A DNA stretch of 64,000 nt. Source: Rhodothermia bacterium. Its GTDB lineage: Bacteria > Bacteroidota > Rhodothermia > Balneolales > Balneolaceae. Both the position numbers and the translations under genes were made by a program. The stretch spans positions 248,001 to 312,000 of the forward strand of contig JAUICM010000003.1 in assembly GCA_030427885.1 (NCBI GenBank), written 5' to 3'. Of this stretch, positions 1 through 8,794 are shown in pieces; the stretch's first letter is position 1, and every line of letters starts with the position of its first letter. Below the pieces are notes generated by a model, which saw only the letters and a list, made by a program, of their open reading frames with translations, had not been told where the DNA came from and searched no databases.

Positions 1-371
1 AGTCCACAAGCATCCCGCTGCCGATGCATCATATATAGTAAAGAAGCTGCAAAATGAGTTCCATACCTAAGTTTACTCCATTCCCCAAAATGCTTGAACT
101 GCATAGAAGAACTCGTGTCCAGCAAGACATAACAACGCAGGTTCGTTTCCTCTTCATACTGTTTTACATAGAAACGTTCCTTCTTTCCATACGCCTTCCA
201 ATCTATGTGCTTAAAATCATCACCAGGGTTATATGGCCGGTGTTCTGCAAACTCCACACTAAATCCATGATAGGGACTTCTGTGAAGGCCAGAGATAAAT
301 CCCTCAACAATCTTTTTCGCCCTCAACTCGAGCGATGACAATTTTGATAGTATGTCTGGTTTAATGATCAT
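1..371 (-). CDS. DUF58 domain protein, N-terminal part (runs off left edge)
   Basis: The frame opens with ATG at 371, is preceded by an in-frame stop, and stays open to base 1, giving 123 residues of a protein whose C-terminus lies outside the window. The translation shows the DUF58 signature in order: an acidic-aromatic stretch with EHRPYNPGDDFKHIDW, then KERFYVKQYEEE, then LLDTSSSM, which resembles the start of a von Willebrand A/MIDAS fold. DUF58 proteins are usually encoded beside MoxR AAA+ ATPases and BatA-type proteins and are thought to act in envelope or complex assembly; that context is off the edge here. It is divergent from the porin at 547. Confidence 0.85.
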   Translation of the reverse strand, partial: MIIKPDILSKLSSLELRAKKIVEGFISGLHRSPYHGFSVEFAEHRPYNPGDDFKHIDWKAYGKKERFYVKQYEEETNLRCYVLLDTSSSMQFKHFGEWSKLRYGTHFAASLLYMMHRQRDACG

Positions 372-419
372 GGCTAATGGTAAAACTTATTCTCAACAAA
401 ATTGAAATTCTTTTATTTG

Positions 420-429
420 GAAGCGCTTC
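420..429. promoter_or_regulatory. Candidate operator palindrome GAAGCGCTTC
   Basis: A perfect 10-bp palindrome lies in the divergent intergenic region between the DUF58 gene and the porin. The core AAGCGCTT resembles LacI-family operators. The same 8-mer core recurs at 62731 upstream of the large TonB receptor. No regulator of that type is encoded in the window, so this is only a candidate. Confidence 0.2.
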
Positions 430-546
430 TTTCCTAACACACTGAAAAAACTTCACATATTATTCTTATATGAAGACTAATGTCGAATGTAAATAAAAAG
501 TATTTACATTTATTCATCAATTGAAAGACGGACTCTAAGACAAACA

Positions 547-1716
547 ATGAAGTTATTAAAACCTGTTTTCACAGCATTTATTCTTGTAACACTCTCCTTT
601 ACAACCCGGGCACAAACTATTGAACCAAGTATTGGTTTTTCTCCTGAAAAGGGTTTGAACATAATAAGTCCGGACAGCTCAATGGGCTTCAAGATCGGAT
701 TCCGGCTTCAACAGCAATTTGTTCTCACTGCACCTTTTTATGATGAATCAATTTCCGCTGAGTATCTTATCAGGCGGGGAAGAGCCCAATTCAGAGGATT
801 CATTTTTCATGGGAAAATGGATTACTTCATTCAACTTGGCATGGACAGGGGGACTGTAAGACTACTCAATGCAGAGTACCGATGGAAACCCGATAAACAC
901 ACTCAAATTGCTTTCGGTCAATTATTTCCTCCATCAGGTCGCCAATTCCATACTGTCTCAAAGGTATTTCAAATGATCGACCGGTCTCCTGTAAGCAGAT
1001 TCTTTTTTATGGGTTGGGATCTTGGAGTTCGAATCGACAAAACCTTCCCTGTTTCTAAATCATTTGCCTTTAAAGCCGCTGGTGCTGTAACTCATGGTGA
1101 AGGCATGAATACCAAAACTGCAAAAGGGGGCTGGGCTTACACCGCCCGCCTGGACCTTCTCCCTTTTGGTCTGTTTAATAAAGGGGGCGATTATTCCGAA
1201 AGTGACCTATTCAGAGAACCCACTCCTAAACTGGCTTTGGGTACTGCATACTATCTCAATACTGATGCTTTTACCGAATACGGTAATCCTGCATGGGATG
1301 GGCTGGAAGACAATATTGGTATTTATTATGCTGATTTCGTGTTTAAGTACAATGGGCTTTCTCTACTGGGAGAATACATCAATCGTACCGTAGATAATGA
1401 AATGATTAATATAAATGGCACTATTATGTATTCTGACATTATAAGCGGAGATGGTTTCAACATTCAGGGTGGTAAATTTATTTCAGAAACAGTTGAGCCA
1501 ACATTCAGATTCAGCCTGCTTAACCCAAACACAAAGGCTCAAAGTTTTAGAAGCAATTTTACCAGACAGGAAAAATATACGCTAGGACTGAACAAATTCT
1601 TCATTGGGCACACTTTGAAACTACAAAGTGAGATAGGATATGTCCGGGATACCTATCCTGGAGATCAAATTCAGGATTACCTCGAATTCCTTGTTCAATT
1701 CAGCCTCAGTTTCTAA
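547..1716 (+). CDS. Outer-membrane porin, OprO/OprP (phosphate-selective porin) family
   Basis: A 389-residue protein with an N-terminal signal peptide (hydrophobic residues about 8-20, likely cleavage near RAQ-T) followed by alternating beta-strand sequence ending in aromatic FSLSF, typical of outer-membrane barrels. Recognisable porin O/P features are RRGRAQFRGFIFHGKMDYFIQLG near residues 76-98, GQLFPPSGRQ, and ATGAVTHGEG-like AGAVTHGEG. The family forms trimeric anion-selective channels, but the substrate cannot be read from sequence. The DASS permease gene starts 18 nt downstream, so the pair probably moves one anionic substrate across both membranes. Confidence 0.8.
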   Translation: MKLLKPVFTAFILVTLSFTTRAQTIEPSIGFSPEKGLNIISPDSSMGFKIGFRLQQQFVLTAPFYDESISAEYLIRRGRAQFRGFIFHGKMDYFIQLGMDRGTVRLLNAEYRWKPDKHTQIAFGQLFPPSGRQFHTVSKVFQMIDRSPVSRFFFMGWDLGVRIDKTFPVSKSFAFKAAGAVTHGEGMNTKTAKGGWAYTARLDLLPFGLFNKGGDYSESDLFREPTPKLALGTAYYLNTDAFTEYGNPAWDGLEDNIGIYYADFVFKYNGLSLLGEYINRTVDNEMININGTIMYSDIISGDGFNIQGGKFISETVEPTFRFSLLNPNTKAQSFRSNFTRQEKYTLGLNKFFIGHTLKLQSEIGYVRDTYPGDQIQDYLEFLVQFSLSF

Positions 1717-1734
1717 ACCTTAATAATTAATGCA

Positions 1735-3135
1735 ATGAAGCTCTCTATAAAACAATTTTACGGACTTATACTTGGCATTATTGGATTGATCATTCCTTTT
1801 TTCCTGAATATTGAGGGACTGTCGGAGGCCGGACATGTGGCCCTGGGTATCTTCTTCCTTGCAGCCGCTTTTTGGATGCTTGAGCCATTTCCCATTTACG
1901 CCACTTCGGTTTTGGTGATTTTCCTTCAGGTTATCCTGTTAAGTAAGGAAGGTTTTCTTTTCCAGTCTGCAACGGAAACCTATACTCCTGATTCCTATAC
2001 CGCATTTATGGGCACACTTGCTAACCCGATCATCATTCTTTTTCTTGGCGGATTTGTCCTGGCCGATGCTGCAGTAAAATATAATCTCGATAAAAACCTT
2101 ACCCGTCTTCTTCTAAAGCCATTTGGTACTAAACCTGCTTTTATCCTTCTGGGGTTGATGGTAGTAACCGGATTGCTTTCAGCTTTTATGAGCAATACCG
2201 CCACCACCGCAATGATGATGACTGTTATCCTTCCGATCATTGCACAAACAGACCTTAAAGACCCTATGCGAATCGGAATTGCCCTTTCTATTCCTTTTGC
2301 AGCAAACATTGGTGGGATAGCCACTCCTATTGGCACCCCTCCCAATGCAGTGGTTATCGGGGCTCTTTCACAACAAGGTGTAAACATTCCATTTGGGGAG
2401 TGGATGATACTTGCTGTTCCACTGGTGATTATCATGCTGATATTTGCCTGGCTGTTGCTCCTTTTTATGTTCAAACCTTCTACTGATACCATCGCACTTG
2501 ATATGAGTGGAAAGTTTAATAAGTCTAAAAATGCGCTGATGTTATATGGTATTTTTGTAATCACTGTTTTTCTATGGGTGACTGAAAGTTTTCATGGAAT
2601 TAAAAGTGCAATCACCGCATTGATACCGGTAGTATTTCTGACCCTTACCGGAGTTGTATCAAAAGATGATATAAGAAAATTGCCCTGGGAAGTACTTTGG
2701 CTGGTAGCCGGCGGTATCTCTCTCGGTATCTCCATGAAAAGTACAGGACTTGCTGAATGGATTGTTACCAGCATAGACTGGAGTTCATTCGGTACACTAA
2801 TGTTGATCCTTGTATTCAGTGCCGTTGCGATCCTGATGTCGAATTTCCTGTCAAATACTGTTACTGCAACCCTGCTCATCCCATTAGCAGTGAGTCTTGC
2901 CACATCGGGTATTGCAGGCGAAGGATTCAGTCTTATCATCATTAGTCTTGTGATCGGAGTAAGTGCGAGTCTTGCCATGATGCTTCCGATTTCCACCCCA
3001 CCCAATGCCATTGCCATGAGCACAGGCTCGCTCGAAACCAGAGATATGGCCAAAGCTGGATTCGCAGTCGGAGTAATGGGCATTGTTGTGATCGTTGTAT
3101 ACGCACTCTTTTACTGGCCACTAATCATAAACTGA
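1735..3135 (+). CDS. SLC13/DASS family anion:Na+ symporter
   Basis: A 466-residue, highly hydrophobic inner-membrane protein with 11-12 predicted transmembrane segments. Both inverted-repeat signatures of the divalent anion:Na+ symporter family are present: SNTATTAMMM near residue 152 with TPIGTPPNAVV near 201, and SNTVTATLLIP near 375 with LPISTPPNAIAM near 421. SNT motifs bind Na+ and the carboxylate substrate in the VcINDY/CitT families, so di- or tricarboxylates are the first guess, with sulfate or phosphate possible. It sits 18 nt after the porin and 10 nt before the response regulator. Long antisense frames through this gene are composition artefacts. Confidence 0.88.
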   Translation: MKLSIKQFYGLILGIIGLIIPFFLNIEGLSEAGHVALGIFFLAAAFWMLEPFPIYATSVLVIFLQVILLSKEGFLFQSATETYTPDSYTAFMGTLANPIIILFLGGFVLADAAVKYNLDKNLTRLLLKPFGTKPAFILLGLMVVTGLLSAFMSNTATTAMMMTVILPIIAQTDLKDPMRIGIALSIPFAANIGGIATPIGTPPNAVVIGALSQQGVNIPFGEWMILAVPLVIIMLIFAWLLLLFMFKPSTDTIALDMSGKFNKSKNALMLYGIFVITVFLWVTESFHGIKSAITALIPVVFLTLTGVVSKDDIRKLPWEVLWLVAGGISLGISMKSTGLAEWIVTSIDWSSFGTLMLILVFSAVAILMSNFLSNTVTATLLIPLAVSLATSGIAGEGFSLIIISLVIGVSASLAMMLPISTPPNAIAMSTGSLETRDMAKAGFAVGVMGIVVIVVYALFYWPLIIN

Positions 3136-3145
3136 ACGGATTACT

Positions 3146-3643
3146 ATGGAACCACAAATATATATCCTGGTTGTTGAAGATGAGCTCGAAGTTATGGATG
3201 CTCTCGTGAATGATCTTGAAAAGTTCGAAGATACTTTTCCGGTCGAAACTGCGAATACTTCAGAAGAAGCAAAGCGTGTTACAGAACAGATTTACGAATC
3301 GGGAGGTGAAGTTGGACTGATTCTTTGTGATCATGTACTACCCGGTGAAAATGGGGTAGACTTCCTGATTTCGTTGCAAAGTGACGATCGTTCACAAAAA
3401 TCACGAAAAGTTCTTGTAACTGGTCAGGCTGGTCTGGAAGACACAATTCAGGCCATCAATAATGCCGACCTGAATTACTATATTGCCAAACCATGGACAC
3501 GGGAGAAACTCCATGAAGTGGTAGTAGATGAATTAACTGAGTACGTTATAAAACAAGAATACGATCCTATGAAGTTCATGTCGGTTTTGGATAGTATCCG
3601 GCTAGCTGATGTGATCAGAAGTGGGCGTATTACGGATCGATAA
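3146..3643 (+). CDS. Single-domain response regulator
   Basis: A 165-residue CheY-like receiver with no DNA-binding or enzymatic output domain. The acidic pair is at E11/D12, the phosphoacceptor is Asp62 in LILCDHVLPGENG, the switch Thr is T92 in VLVTGQ, and the conserved Lys is K115 in a KPW variant of the KP motif. About 35 residues follow the receiver and match no known output domain. It ends 1 nt before the histidine kinase, so the two are almost certainly a cognate pair. Signal output is probably by protein contact or a phosphorelay. Confidence 0.9.
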   Translation: MEPQIYILVVEDELEVMDALVNDLEKFEDTFPVETANTSEEAKRVTEQIYESGGEVGLILCDHVLPGENGVDFLISLQSDDRSQKSRKVLVTGQAGLEDTIQAINNADLNYYIAKPWTREKLHEVVVDELTEYVIKQEYDPMKFMSVLDSIRLADVIRSGRITDR

Positions 3644-3644
3644 C

Positions 3645-5069
3645 ATGAAAAAAGGCACGATCATAAATGACCGGGACGTTACGCTGCGATTTATTCGTCG
3701 TGCCATTGATGAAACCGAAGAACTCCGCGAGCATGTAGTAAGCTTTGATAAAGATGAAGTTCTTTTTGAGCAGGGATGCAATCTCCATCACTTATATCTG
3801 CTCCTTGAGGGTTCTGTCCGCCTTAACCGTATGAATAAAGACGGAACCTCTCTTGATCTGCTTACCCTCGAAAATGGACACTATGTAGGTCTTGTCGCTT
3901 TTGCGACCGGGAATAAATCTATCACTTCAGCCATTGCAAATGAACATACCTCTGCACTGAAAATAGAACAAGGTGAATTTGAGCAGTACATGAATGATCA
4001 CCCCCGTCTGAGTCACCCTCTGCAACAGCTAATGGTGAGTAATATGACTGAGCGTTTTATGAAGAATGTGGTTCTGGAATCCAAAATGCATTCTTTAAAT
4101 AAAGAACTCGAACAAGAAGGGGAACAACTAAAAAAGGCGTATCAGCAACTGGAGGAATCACATCAAAAACTGGTTCATCAGGAAAAAATGGCCACTTTGG
4201 GAGAACTGGTCGCGGGTTTTGCCCATGAAGTAAATAATCCGGCGGCAGCACTCCTGCGTTCTTCAGAAGCATTGAAGGAGAATTTTCTGAACCTGGAACA
4301 ATCTGACCCTCGTGCAGCTATTTTCAGTATTGGCCTTGATTCAGAGCCCCTGAGCAGCGATGAGCAACGGAAACGAATGATTGAAATTCACAATAGATTT
4401 CCATGGGTTGCTGAGCGATCTACTATCCGTAAGCTGGCACAAATGCCTGATTCTGCTCACAAGATCATTCAGGAAAACCGAAAGAAAATTCCTATTGAAA
4501 CACTTACACAGCAGTTTGAAGCCGGTAAATTCATCCACAACATTCAGGTGGCAAGCGAACGCATTGCCAATCTGGTTCGGAGCCTCAAAAGCTACAGCCG
4601 ACAAGATAACAACGAAGCCGAAATGATGGATATACGGGAAGGAATCAAGGATACTATTCTTATTCTTACTAACCGGCTGAAATTTCTGGATGTAACACTG
4701 GACCTCAAAGAAATTCCTAGCACATGTGGCAAACTCGGTGAATTGAACCAGGTCTGGACCAATATCATCGTAAATGCCTGCGATGTGCTTGAAAATGGAG
4801 GTAAACTTAGCATTTCCACATATTCTGAAGGGGATTACAAGATTGTAGTAGCTATCTCTGACAACGGTCCCGGCATCCCCCCCGAAATACTGCCACGTAT
4901 TTTTGAACCTAATTTCACCACTAAAAATCAAGGAGCCGAATTTGGCCTCGGCCTTGGGTTGGCAATCTCAAATGAGATCATTCGTCAGCATGGCGGATTC
5001 ATCAAAGCGAGTAATAAAGAAGAGGGTGGTGCCTGCTTCAAGATCATACTACCTGTTAAGGACTGCTGA
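3645..5069 (+). CDS. Soluble histidine kinase with N-terminal cyclic-nucleotide-binding-like domain
   Basis: I place the start at the ATG at 3645 (MKKGTI...), just after the upstream stop, not at the GTG at 3621, which would overlap the regulator gene by 23 nt. The 474-residue protein has a cNMP-binding-like barrel (about residues 30-135), a helical linker with coiled-coil character (about 140-180), an H-box with the probable phosphoacceptor His194 (GFAHEVNNP), and a HATPase domain with N-box NIIVNACDVL, G1 DNGPGIP and G2 GLGLGLAIS. No transmembrane segment is seen, so it should sense a cytosolic signal. The barrel lacks an obvious canonical phosphate-binding cassette, so the ligand is uncertain. 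Confidence 0.85.
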   Translation: MKKGTIINDRDVTLRFIRRAIDETEELREHVVSFDKDEVLFEQGCNLHHLYLLLEGSVRLNRMNKDGTSLDLLTLENGHYVGLVAFATGNKSITSAIANEHTSALKIEQGEFEQYMNDHPRLSHPLQQLMVSNMTERFMKNVVLESKMHSLNKELEQEGEQLKKAYQQLEESHQKLVHQEKMATLGELVAGFAHEVNNPAAALLRSSEALKENFLNLEQSDPRAAIFSIGLDSEPLSSDEQRKRMIEIHNRFPWVAERSTIRKLAQMPDSAHKIIQENRKKIPIETLTQQFEAGKFIHNIQVASERIANLVRSLKSYSRQDNNEAEMMDIREGIKDTILILTNRLKFLDVTLDLKEIPSTCGKLGELNQVWTNIIVNACDVLENGGKLSISTYSEGDYKIVVAISDNGPGIPPEILPRIFEPNFTTKNQGAEFGLGLGLAISNEIIRQHGGFIKASNKEEGGACFKIILPVKDC

Positions 5070-5190
5070 CAGCACATTCCTGTTATAAAACGGTATTCAG
5101 TGTTCTAAGGCTACTTTTTACAATCTATTCAGGTTTTTTGATGTTTTAAGTCTGGTATATGGCTTATCTTTCTTCACAATTTTTTCATAA

Positions 5191-5652
5191 TTGAGTCGAG
5201 CTAAACAGACATATCGATCCCTAATAGCCATTATGAGTATTTGTGTGATGCTCTGGAATATCTTTGGCTGGACTGCCCTTGAGATGGCAAAAGAACACAT
5301 GCATCATGAGAACAGCTATTGCAGTATCGGGTATTGTACGTGTAAGGTTGAAGATGGAGTTTCCATCTGTACCTGTCACCACCATGAACTGCGAGCTAGA
5401 AATGCAGACGATGTAAATGACGGTCTTAATATCTCGGATGCTGATGACACCATTAACGTCTGTTACTTTGAGAAACCTCATCAGAAACCAAAAGAAACAC
5501 TTACTGTAGCCTCCTTTACTGAGATAAAGGCTTTTTTCTATGAAAAAGCAATTGAACCGGGCTTTACAGAACTTCCTTCACAAACCGGTTATATAGACGT
5601 CTTTCCCGGCAACAGCCATGTAGACGACCTTTTCCGCCCTCCCCAGGTGTAG
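5191..5652 (+). CDS. Cys/His-rich exported small protein of a copper-type cluster
   Basis: A 153-residue protein I cannot assign to a named family. The likely start is TTG at 5191, directly after a stop; it supplies basic residues (R3, K5, R8) before a hydrophobic stretch (about 10-33), giving a plausible signal peptide or membrane anchor. ATG at 5233 is the alternative but loses those charges. Just after the hydrophobic stretch are HMHH, then Cys residues in CSIGYCTC and ICTCHHHE, a dense soft-metal ligand pattern. The Met/His lipoprotein and OprC-like receptor follow 50 nt after each gene, so copper sensing or binding is a reasonable inference. The start codon is uncertain. Confidence 0.65.
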   Translation: MSRAKQTYRSLIAIMSICVMLWNIFGWTALEMAKEHMHHENSYCSIGYCTCKVEDGVSICTCHHHELRARNADDVNDGLNISDADDTINVCYFEKPHQKPKETLTVASFTEIKAFFYEKAIEPGFTELPSQTGYIDVFPGNSHVDDLFRPPQV

Positions 5653-5702
5653 TTTTCTTTCCCCGGATTTAAAAGAAAACCAAACACCTAATTCATATAA
5701 CT

Positions 5703-6509
5703 ATGTTTAAGAATTCTATTCTAAAGAATATTTCTATTGTATTACTATTAACCGTTGTAGCTATTTCCTGTGATGATAGCGGCAGCGATAATCCTGAACT
5801 TGAAGCAACTCCGATCGTTACCACTATGATCGATGGCTACCAGGTAGAACTCCTATCTGACAACGACCTGAGAACCGGATACAACAACCTTTACTGGAAG
5901 ATCACCAAAGACGGATCTTCTGTTGATATTGCACAGATCTCAGCAATGCCAATGATGCACATGACCCAAATGAGTCATTCCTGCCCATATACAAGCCCTG
6001 AAATGATGGAGGAGTTCAGTGATTACTACCAAAGCTCTGTAAACTTCATTATGCCTTCAGGTGAAATGGGCTCCTGGGATATCATGCTTGAATTCACTAC
6101 TTCGGATGACATGACTGTATCTGGTACTGTAGATATCGAAGTTGAATCATCATGGATGATCACCAGTGCTCAAAGTGGCGATGGTAATACATACTTCATA
6201 ACCTGGTATGCACCAACCAGTCCAAAAACTGGCAATCAGGATCTGAAATTCATGGTACACAAAAGAGAAAACATGATGTCATTCCCAGCTGTGGACGATG
6301 CTGAACTATCGGTATATCCATTCATGGATATGGGTGGTGGAGAAGGCCATTCTACTCAGTTCGAAACTCCTACCACAAAAGGGGATGGAATGTATGAAGG
6401 CTCCATTAATTATAGCATGAGCGGAACCTGGACCACCGAAGTACAGGTCATGACCAGCACGGATACAACTTCTGCTGTTACCTTCGAGTACAGCGTAATA
6501 GCTCAGTAA
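5703..6509 (+). CDS. Met/His-rich lipoprotein, YtkA/FixH-like
   Basis: A 268-residue protein with a lipoprotein signal: hydrophobic segment then VAISC, with Cys23 as the acylated residue. It shows two beta-sandwich-like halves; each ends with a strand set such as SGTWDI/SGTW-TEVQV, as in YtkA-like/FixH proteins. The first half carries PMMHMTQMSHSC near residues 82-93 and further Met clusters (SPEMMEEF, MMSF, MDMGGG), typical of Cu(I) ligands. It lies between the Cys/His-rich protein and the OprC-like receptor. A periplasmic or surface copper-binding partner for the receptor is inferred, not shown. Confidence 0.7.
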   Translation: MFKNSILKNISIVLLLTVVAISCDDSGSDNPELEATPIVTTMIDGYQVELLSDNDLRTGYNNLYWKITKDGSSVDIAQISAMPMMHMTQMSHSCPYTSPEMMEEFSDYYQSSVNFIMPSGEMGSWDIMLEFTTSDDMTVSGTVDIEVESSWMITSAQSGDGNTYFITWYAPTSPKTGNQDLKFMVHKRENMMSFPAVDDAELSVYPFMDMGGGEGHSTQFETPTTKGDGMYEGSINYSMSGTWTTEVQVMTSTDTTSAVTFEYSVIAQ

Positions 6510-6559
6510 TCTTTCAAAGATCCGGGACAGGTGAACGCCTGTCCCGGCATTTTAACATT

Positions 6560-8767
6560 ATGAAGATCTTAAAGCTCTTACTGTTTATTAGCCTGATTTC
6601 ATCTGTCGTTTCTAATGCACAGGACAAAACTCTGTATGTTTTCGACTCAATGAAGAAAACTCCTCTACAGGATGTCCATATCATGGATGCATCATCAATG
6701 ATCGGCTATACCGATTCTGATGGATCTGTTTCTGTTCCTTCTGATATCCGGGATCTCACCATCCATTTTGTGGGGTACAGAACATTGAAATTTTCCATGA
6801 CCCAGCGAGTTGATACAGCCTATCTGGTATCGGCTGTATATCAGATGCAGGACGAATTGGTGGTATATGCAGGCGATATGGGCGAACCTGATGTTAGAGA
6901 CTACAACAATAATTCATCCCATCTCACCCTCGACCGTATGCTGAATAATGTGGATGGAGTCTCAATGATCCAGCGGGGTGCATTTGCCTGGGAACCAACG
7001 ATTCGTGGTCTTGATGATCAGCGTATCAATCTCACTATTGATGGCATGCAGGTCTTTAAGGCCTGTGTGGATAAGATGGATCCGGTGACCGCTTACGTGG
7101 AAAGCGATAATCTTTCAAAACTAGAGATCGACAAGAGTGGTACGGGTGTTGCTGAAAATGGAAATGGTAAATCCAGTATCAATCTGGTTACTAAAAAACC
7201 TGACTTTGCTCCATTCAAGTTCAATATCAAATCCGGACTTCGATATCCCGATTATTACAGAGTACTGGCCGTTAATTCCGATATTTCAAAAGGAAATCAC
7301 GCAATTCGTTTCTCTGGGAGTATTAAACAAGCTGATAACCTTGTTGCTGGAAATGACTCTACTATCAATAACTCGGGCTTCAATAAAGTTAACCTGAATC
7401 TGGCGTACAGGCTCAGAACTCCTTCCAGAAATGTATTGGATGTGAACTACATCTTTGATGATGCCCGTAACGTTGGATATCCGGCATTGCTAATGGATGC
7501 AACCCGTGCTCTGGCCAACATGCTGCGGGTACAGTATAGCTGGATGAATGAAAATTCTGATATCCCAACTACTTCACTGTTGGTATACGGAAATGTTATA
7601 AACCATCAGATGGATGATTATAGCAGAGATGTGGCCAACCGTCCCGTTATGCGAAATATGCATATGCCTATGGATGGAAACACCAACACAGCTGGACTTA
7701 AACTTAGCCGTAATCTTTACATCCGTAATCAACCAACATCGTTGTTTGTGGAAGGATACCTTTCCAAAGCTTTTGGTGATATGAAGATGGAAAGTCTGTT
7801 CGACATACCGGACATGTATATTACCAACCTCGGTGATATTTATACCGGAAGTGCCCGCATTGGTGCTAAATCCAGTTTCTCGCTTTCCAACTCGTTGCTG
7901 CTAAAGCTGGAAGAAAGCCTAGAGTTTAACAGAGTGGAACTAACCAATGATGGAAACAGATCCTTTTTTGAAGGACTCTATGGAAAGGAAGTAAATCCGC
8001 GAGCGAGGTTTTTGTTTTCAAGTTCAGCAAATCTGTTTTGGTTCCCCACAACGGAAAACCTGAACTTCAGCTTTAAAGCTGTGTATTCTCAGCGACAGGC
8101 AAACTACATTGAGCTGTACGGGCATTATATCTACAACTATGTTGATGGCTATTTCTATGATGGAAATCCCTTCCTCAATCCGGAAACTACTCTGAACCTA
8201 GAGGTGGGCTCACAATACCAGATCGCCGATAATGCACTTTCAGTATCTGTGTATTACAAGCAAATGTACCAATACATATCCGGTATCATTGATGGAAGCA
8301 TTTCAAACCAGTTCTTCCAGTTCAAACGGTATGAGAATGTAGGGGATGTATACATGACGGGCTTTGAACTAAGGTGGCTTCGAAACTGGAGTAACTCTTT
8401 TTCCAGCGATGTGAGAACAGCTTATACCTACGCCCAGAATACAACTCTTAATGAACCCCTTCCACTGATCCCTCCTTTGCATGGATCAGTAAGTACCTCG
8501 TATGCTGGCAAAGGATTTTCCCTTTCAGGAATTCTTGAATGGGCAACCGAGCAATCAAGGATCGCCAATCAAACAACCATTGAAGACCAAACGGATTCCT
8601 TTGCAGTTCTGAATTTTGAGCTAAGCCGGAAATGGCTGAATAATAGTCTGCGTTCAACGCTCAGTGTGCACAATGTGTTTGACCATTACTACAATCAACA
8701 CACCAGCATTGGCAATATCCCCGAGAGCGGGCGAAGTTTTATGCTTACTCTCACTTATGATCTTTAA
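6560..8767 (+). CDS. TonB-dependent receptor, OprC/NosA-type copper receptor
   Basis: A 735-residue receptor with a signal peptide (cleavage near SNAQ), a short carboxypeptidase-regulatory-like domain (about 22-95), a plug domain (about 110-215) and a 22-strand-type barrel ending in LTLTYDL. The key feature is the plug motif KACVDKMDP, whose Cys169 and Met173 form the CxxxM arrangement known from Pseudomonas OprC. In addition NHQMDDYS puts His349 and Met351 in the OprC HxM position, and a Met/His patch (M367 to M371) follows. The gene is the last of a three-gene set with two metal-ligand-rich exported proteins. Copper uptake is therefore the best call. Confidence 0.82.
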   Translation: MKILKLLLFISLISSVVSNAQDKTLYVFDSMKKTPLQDVHIMDASSMIGYTDSDGSVSVPSDIRDLTIHFVGYRTLKFSMTQRVDTAYLVSAVYQMQDELVVYAGDMGEPDVRDYNNNSSHLTLDRMLNNVDGVSMIQRGAFAWEPTIRGLDDQRINLTIDGMQVFKACVDKMDPVTAYVESDNLSKLEIDKSGTGVAENGNGKSSINLVTKKPDFAPFKFNIKSGLRYPDYYRVLAVNSDISKGNHAIRFSGSIKQADNLVAGNDSTINNSGFNKVNLNLAYRLRTPSRNVLDVNYIFDDARNVGYPALLMDATRALANMLRVQYSWMNENSDIPTTSLLVYGNVINHQMDDYSRDVANRPVMRNMHMPMDGNTNTAGLKLSRNLYIRNQPTSLFVEGYLSKAFGDMKMESLFDIPDMYITNLGDIYTGSARIGAKSSFSLSNSLLLKLEESLEFNRVELTNDGNRSFFEGLYGKEVNPRARFLFSSSANLFWFPTTENLNFSFKAVYSQRQANYIELYGHYIYNYVDGYFYDGNPFLNPETTLNLEVGSQYQIADNALSVSVYYKQMYQYISGIIDGSISNQFFQFKRYENVGDVYMTGFELRWLRNWSNSFSSDVRTAYTYAQNTTLNEPLPLIPPLHGSVSTSYAGKGFSLSGILEWATEQSRIANQTTIEDQTDSFAVLNFELSRKWLNNSLRSTLSVHNVFDHYYNQHTSIGNIPESGRSFMLTLTYDL

Positions 8768-8771
8768 CAGG

Positions 8772-8794
8772 CAGAATAAGTACTATTTATTCTG
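8772..8794. terminator. Weak bidirectional hairpin between convergent genes
   Basis: An 8-bp perfect inverted repeat, CAGAATAA and TTATTCTG, with a 7-nt loop, lies between the stop of the copper receptor and the end of recQ, overlapping the last recQ codons. It lacks a clear T-tract on either strand, so termination is only likely. Confidence 0.3.

Noticed and set aside
54-338. Plus-strand ORF of 94 codons
   Set aside because: It is antisense to the DUF58 gene fragment, has no recognisable domain or upstream RBS.
1995-3083. Two long minus-strand ORFs (1995-2564, 2592-3083)
   Set aside because: They are antisense to the DASS permease; repeats of Ile/Met/Val reflect the codons of the sense membrane protein.
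4341-4931. Minus-strand ORF of 196 codons
   Set aside because: Antisense to the histidine kinase domain; no family features.
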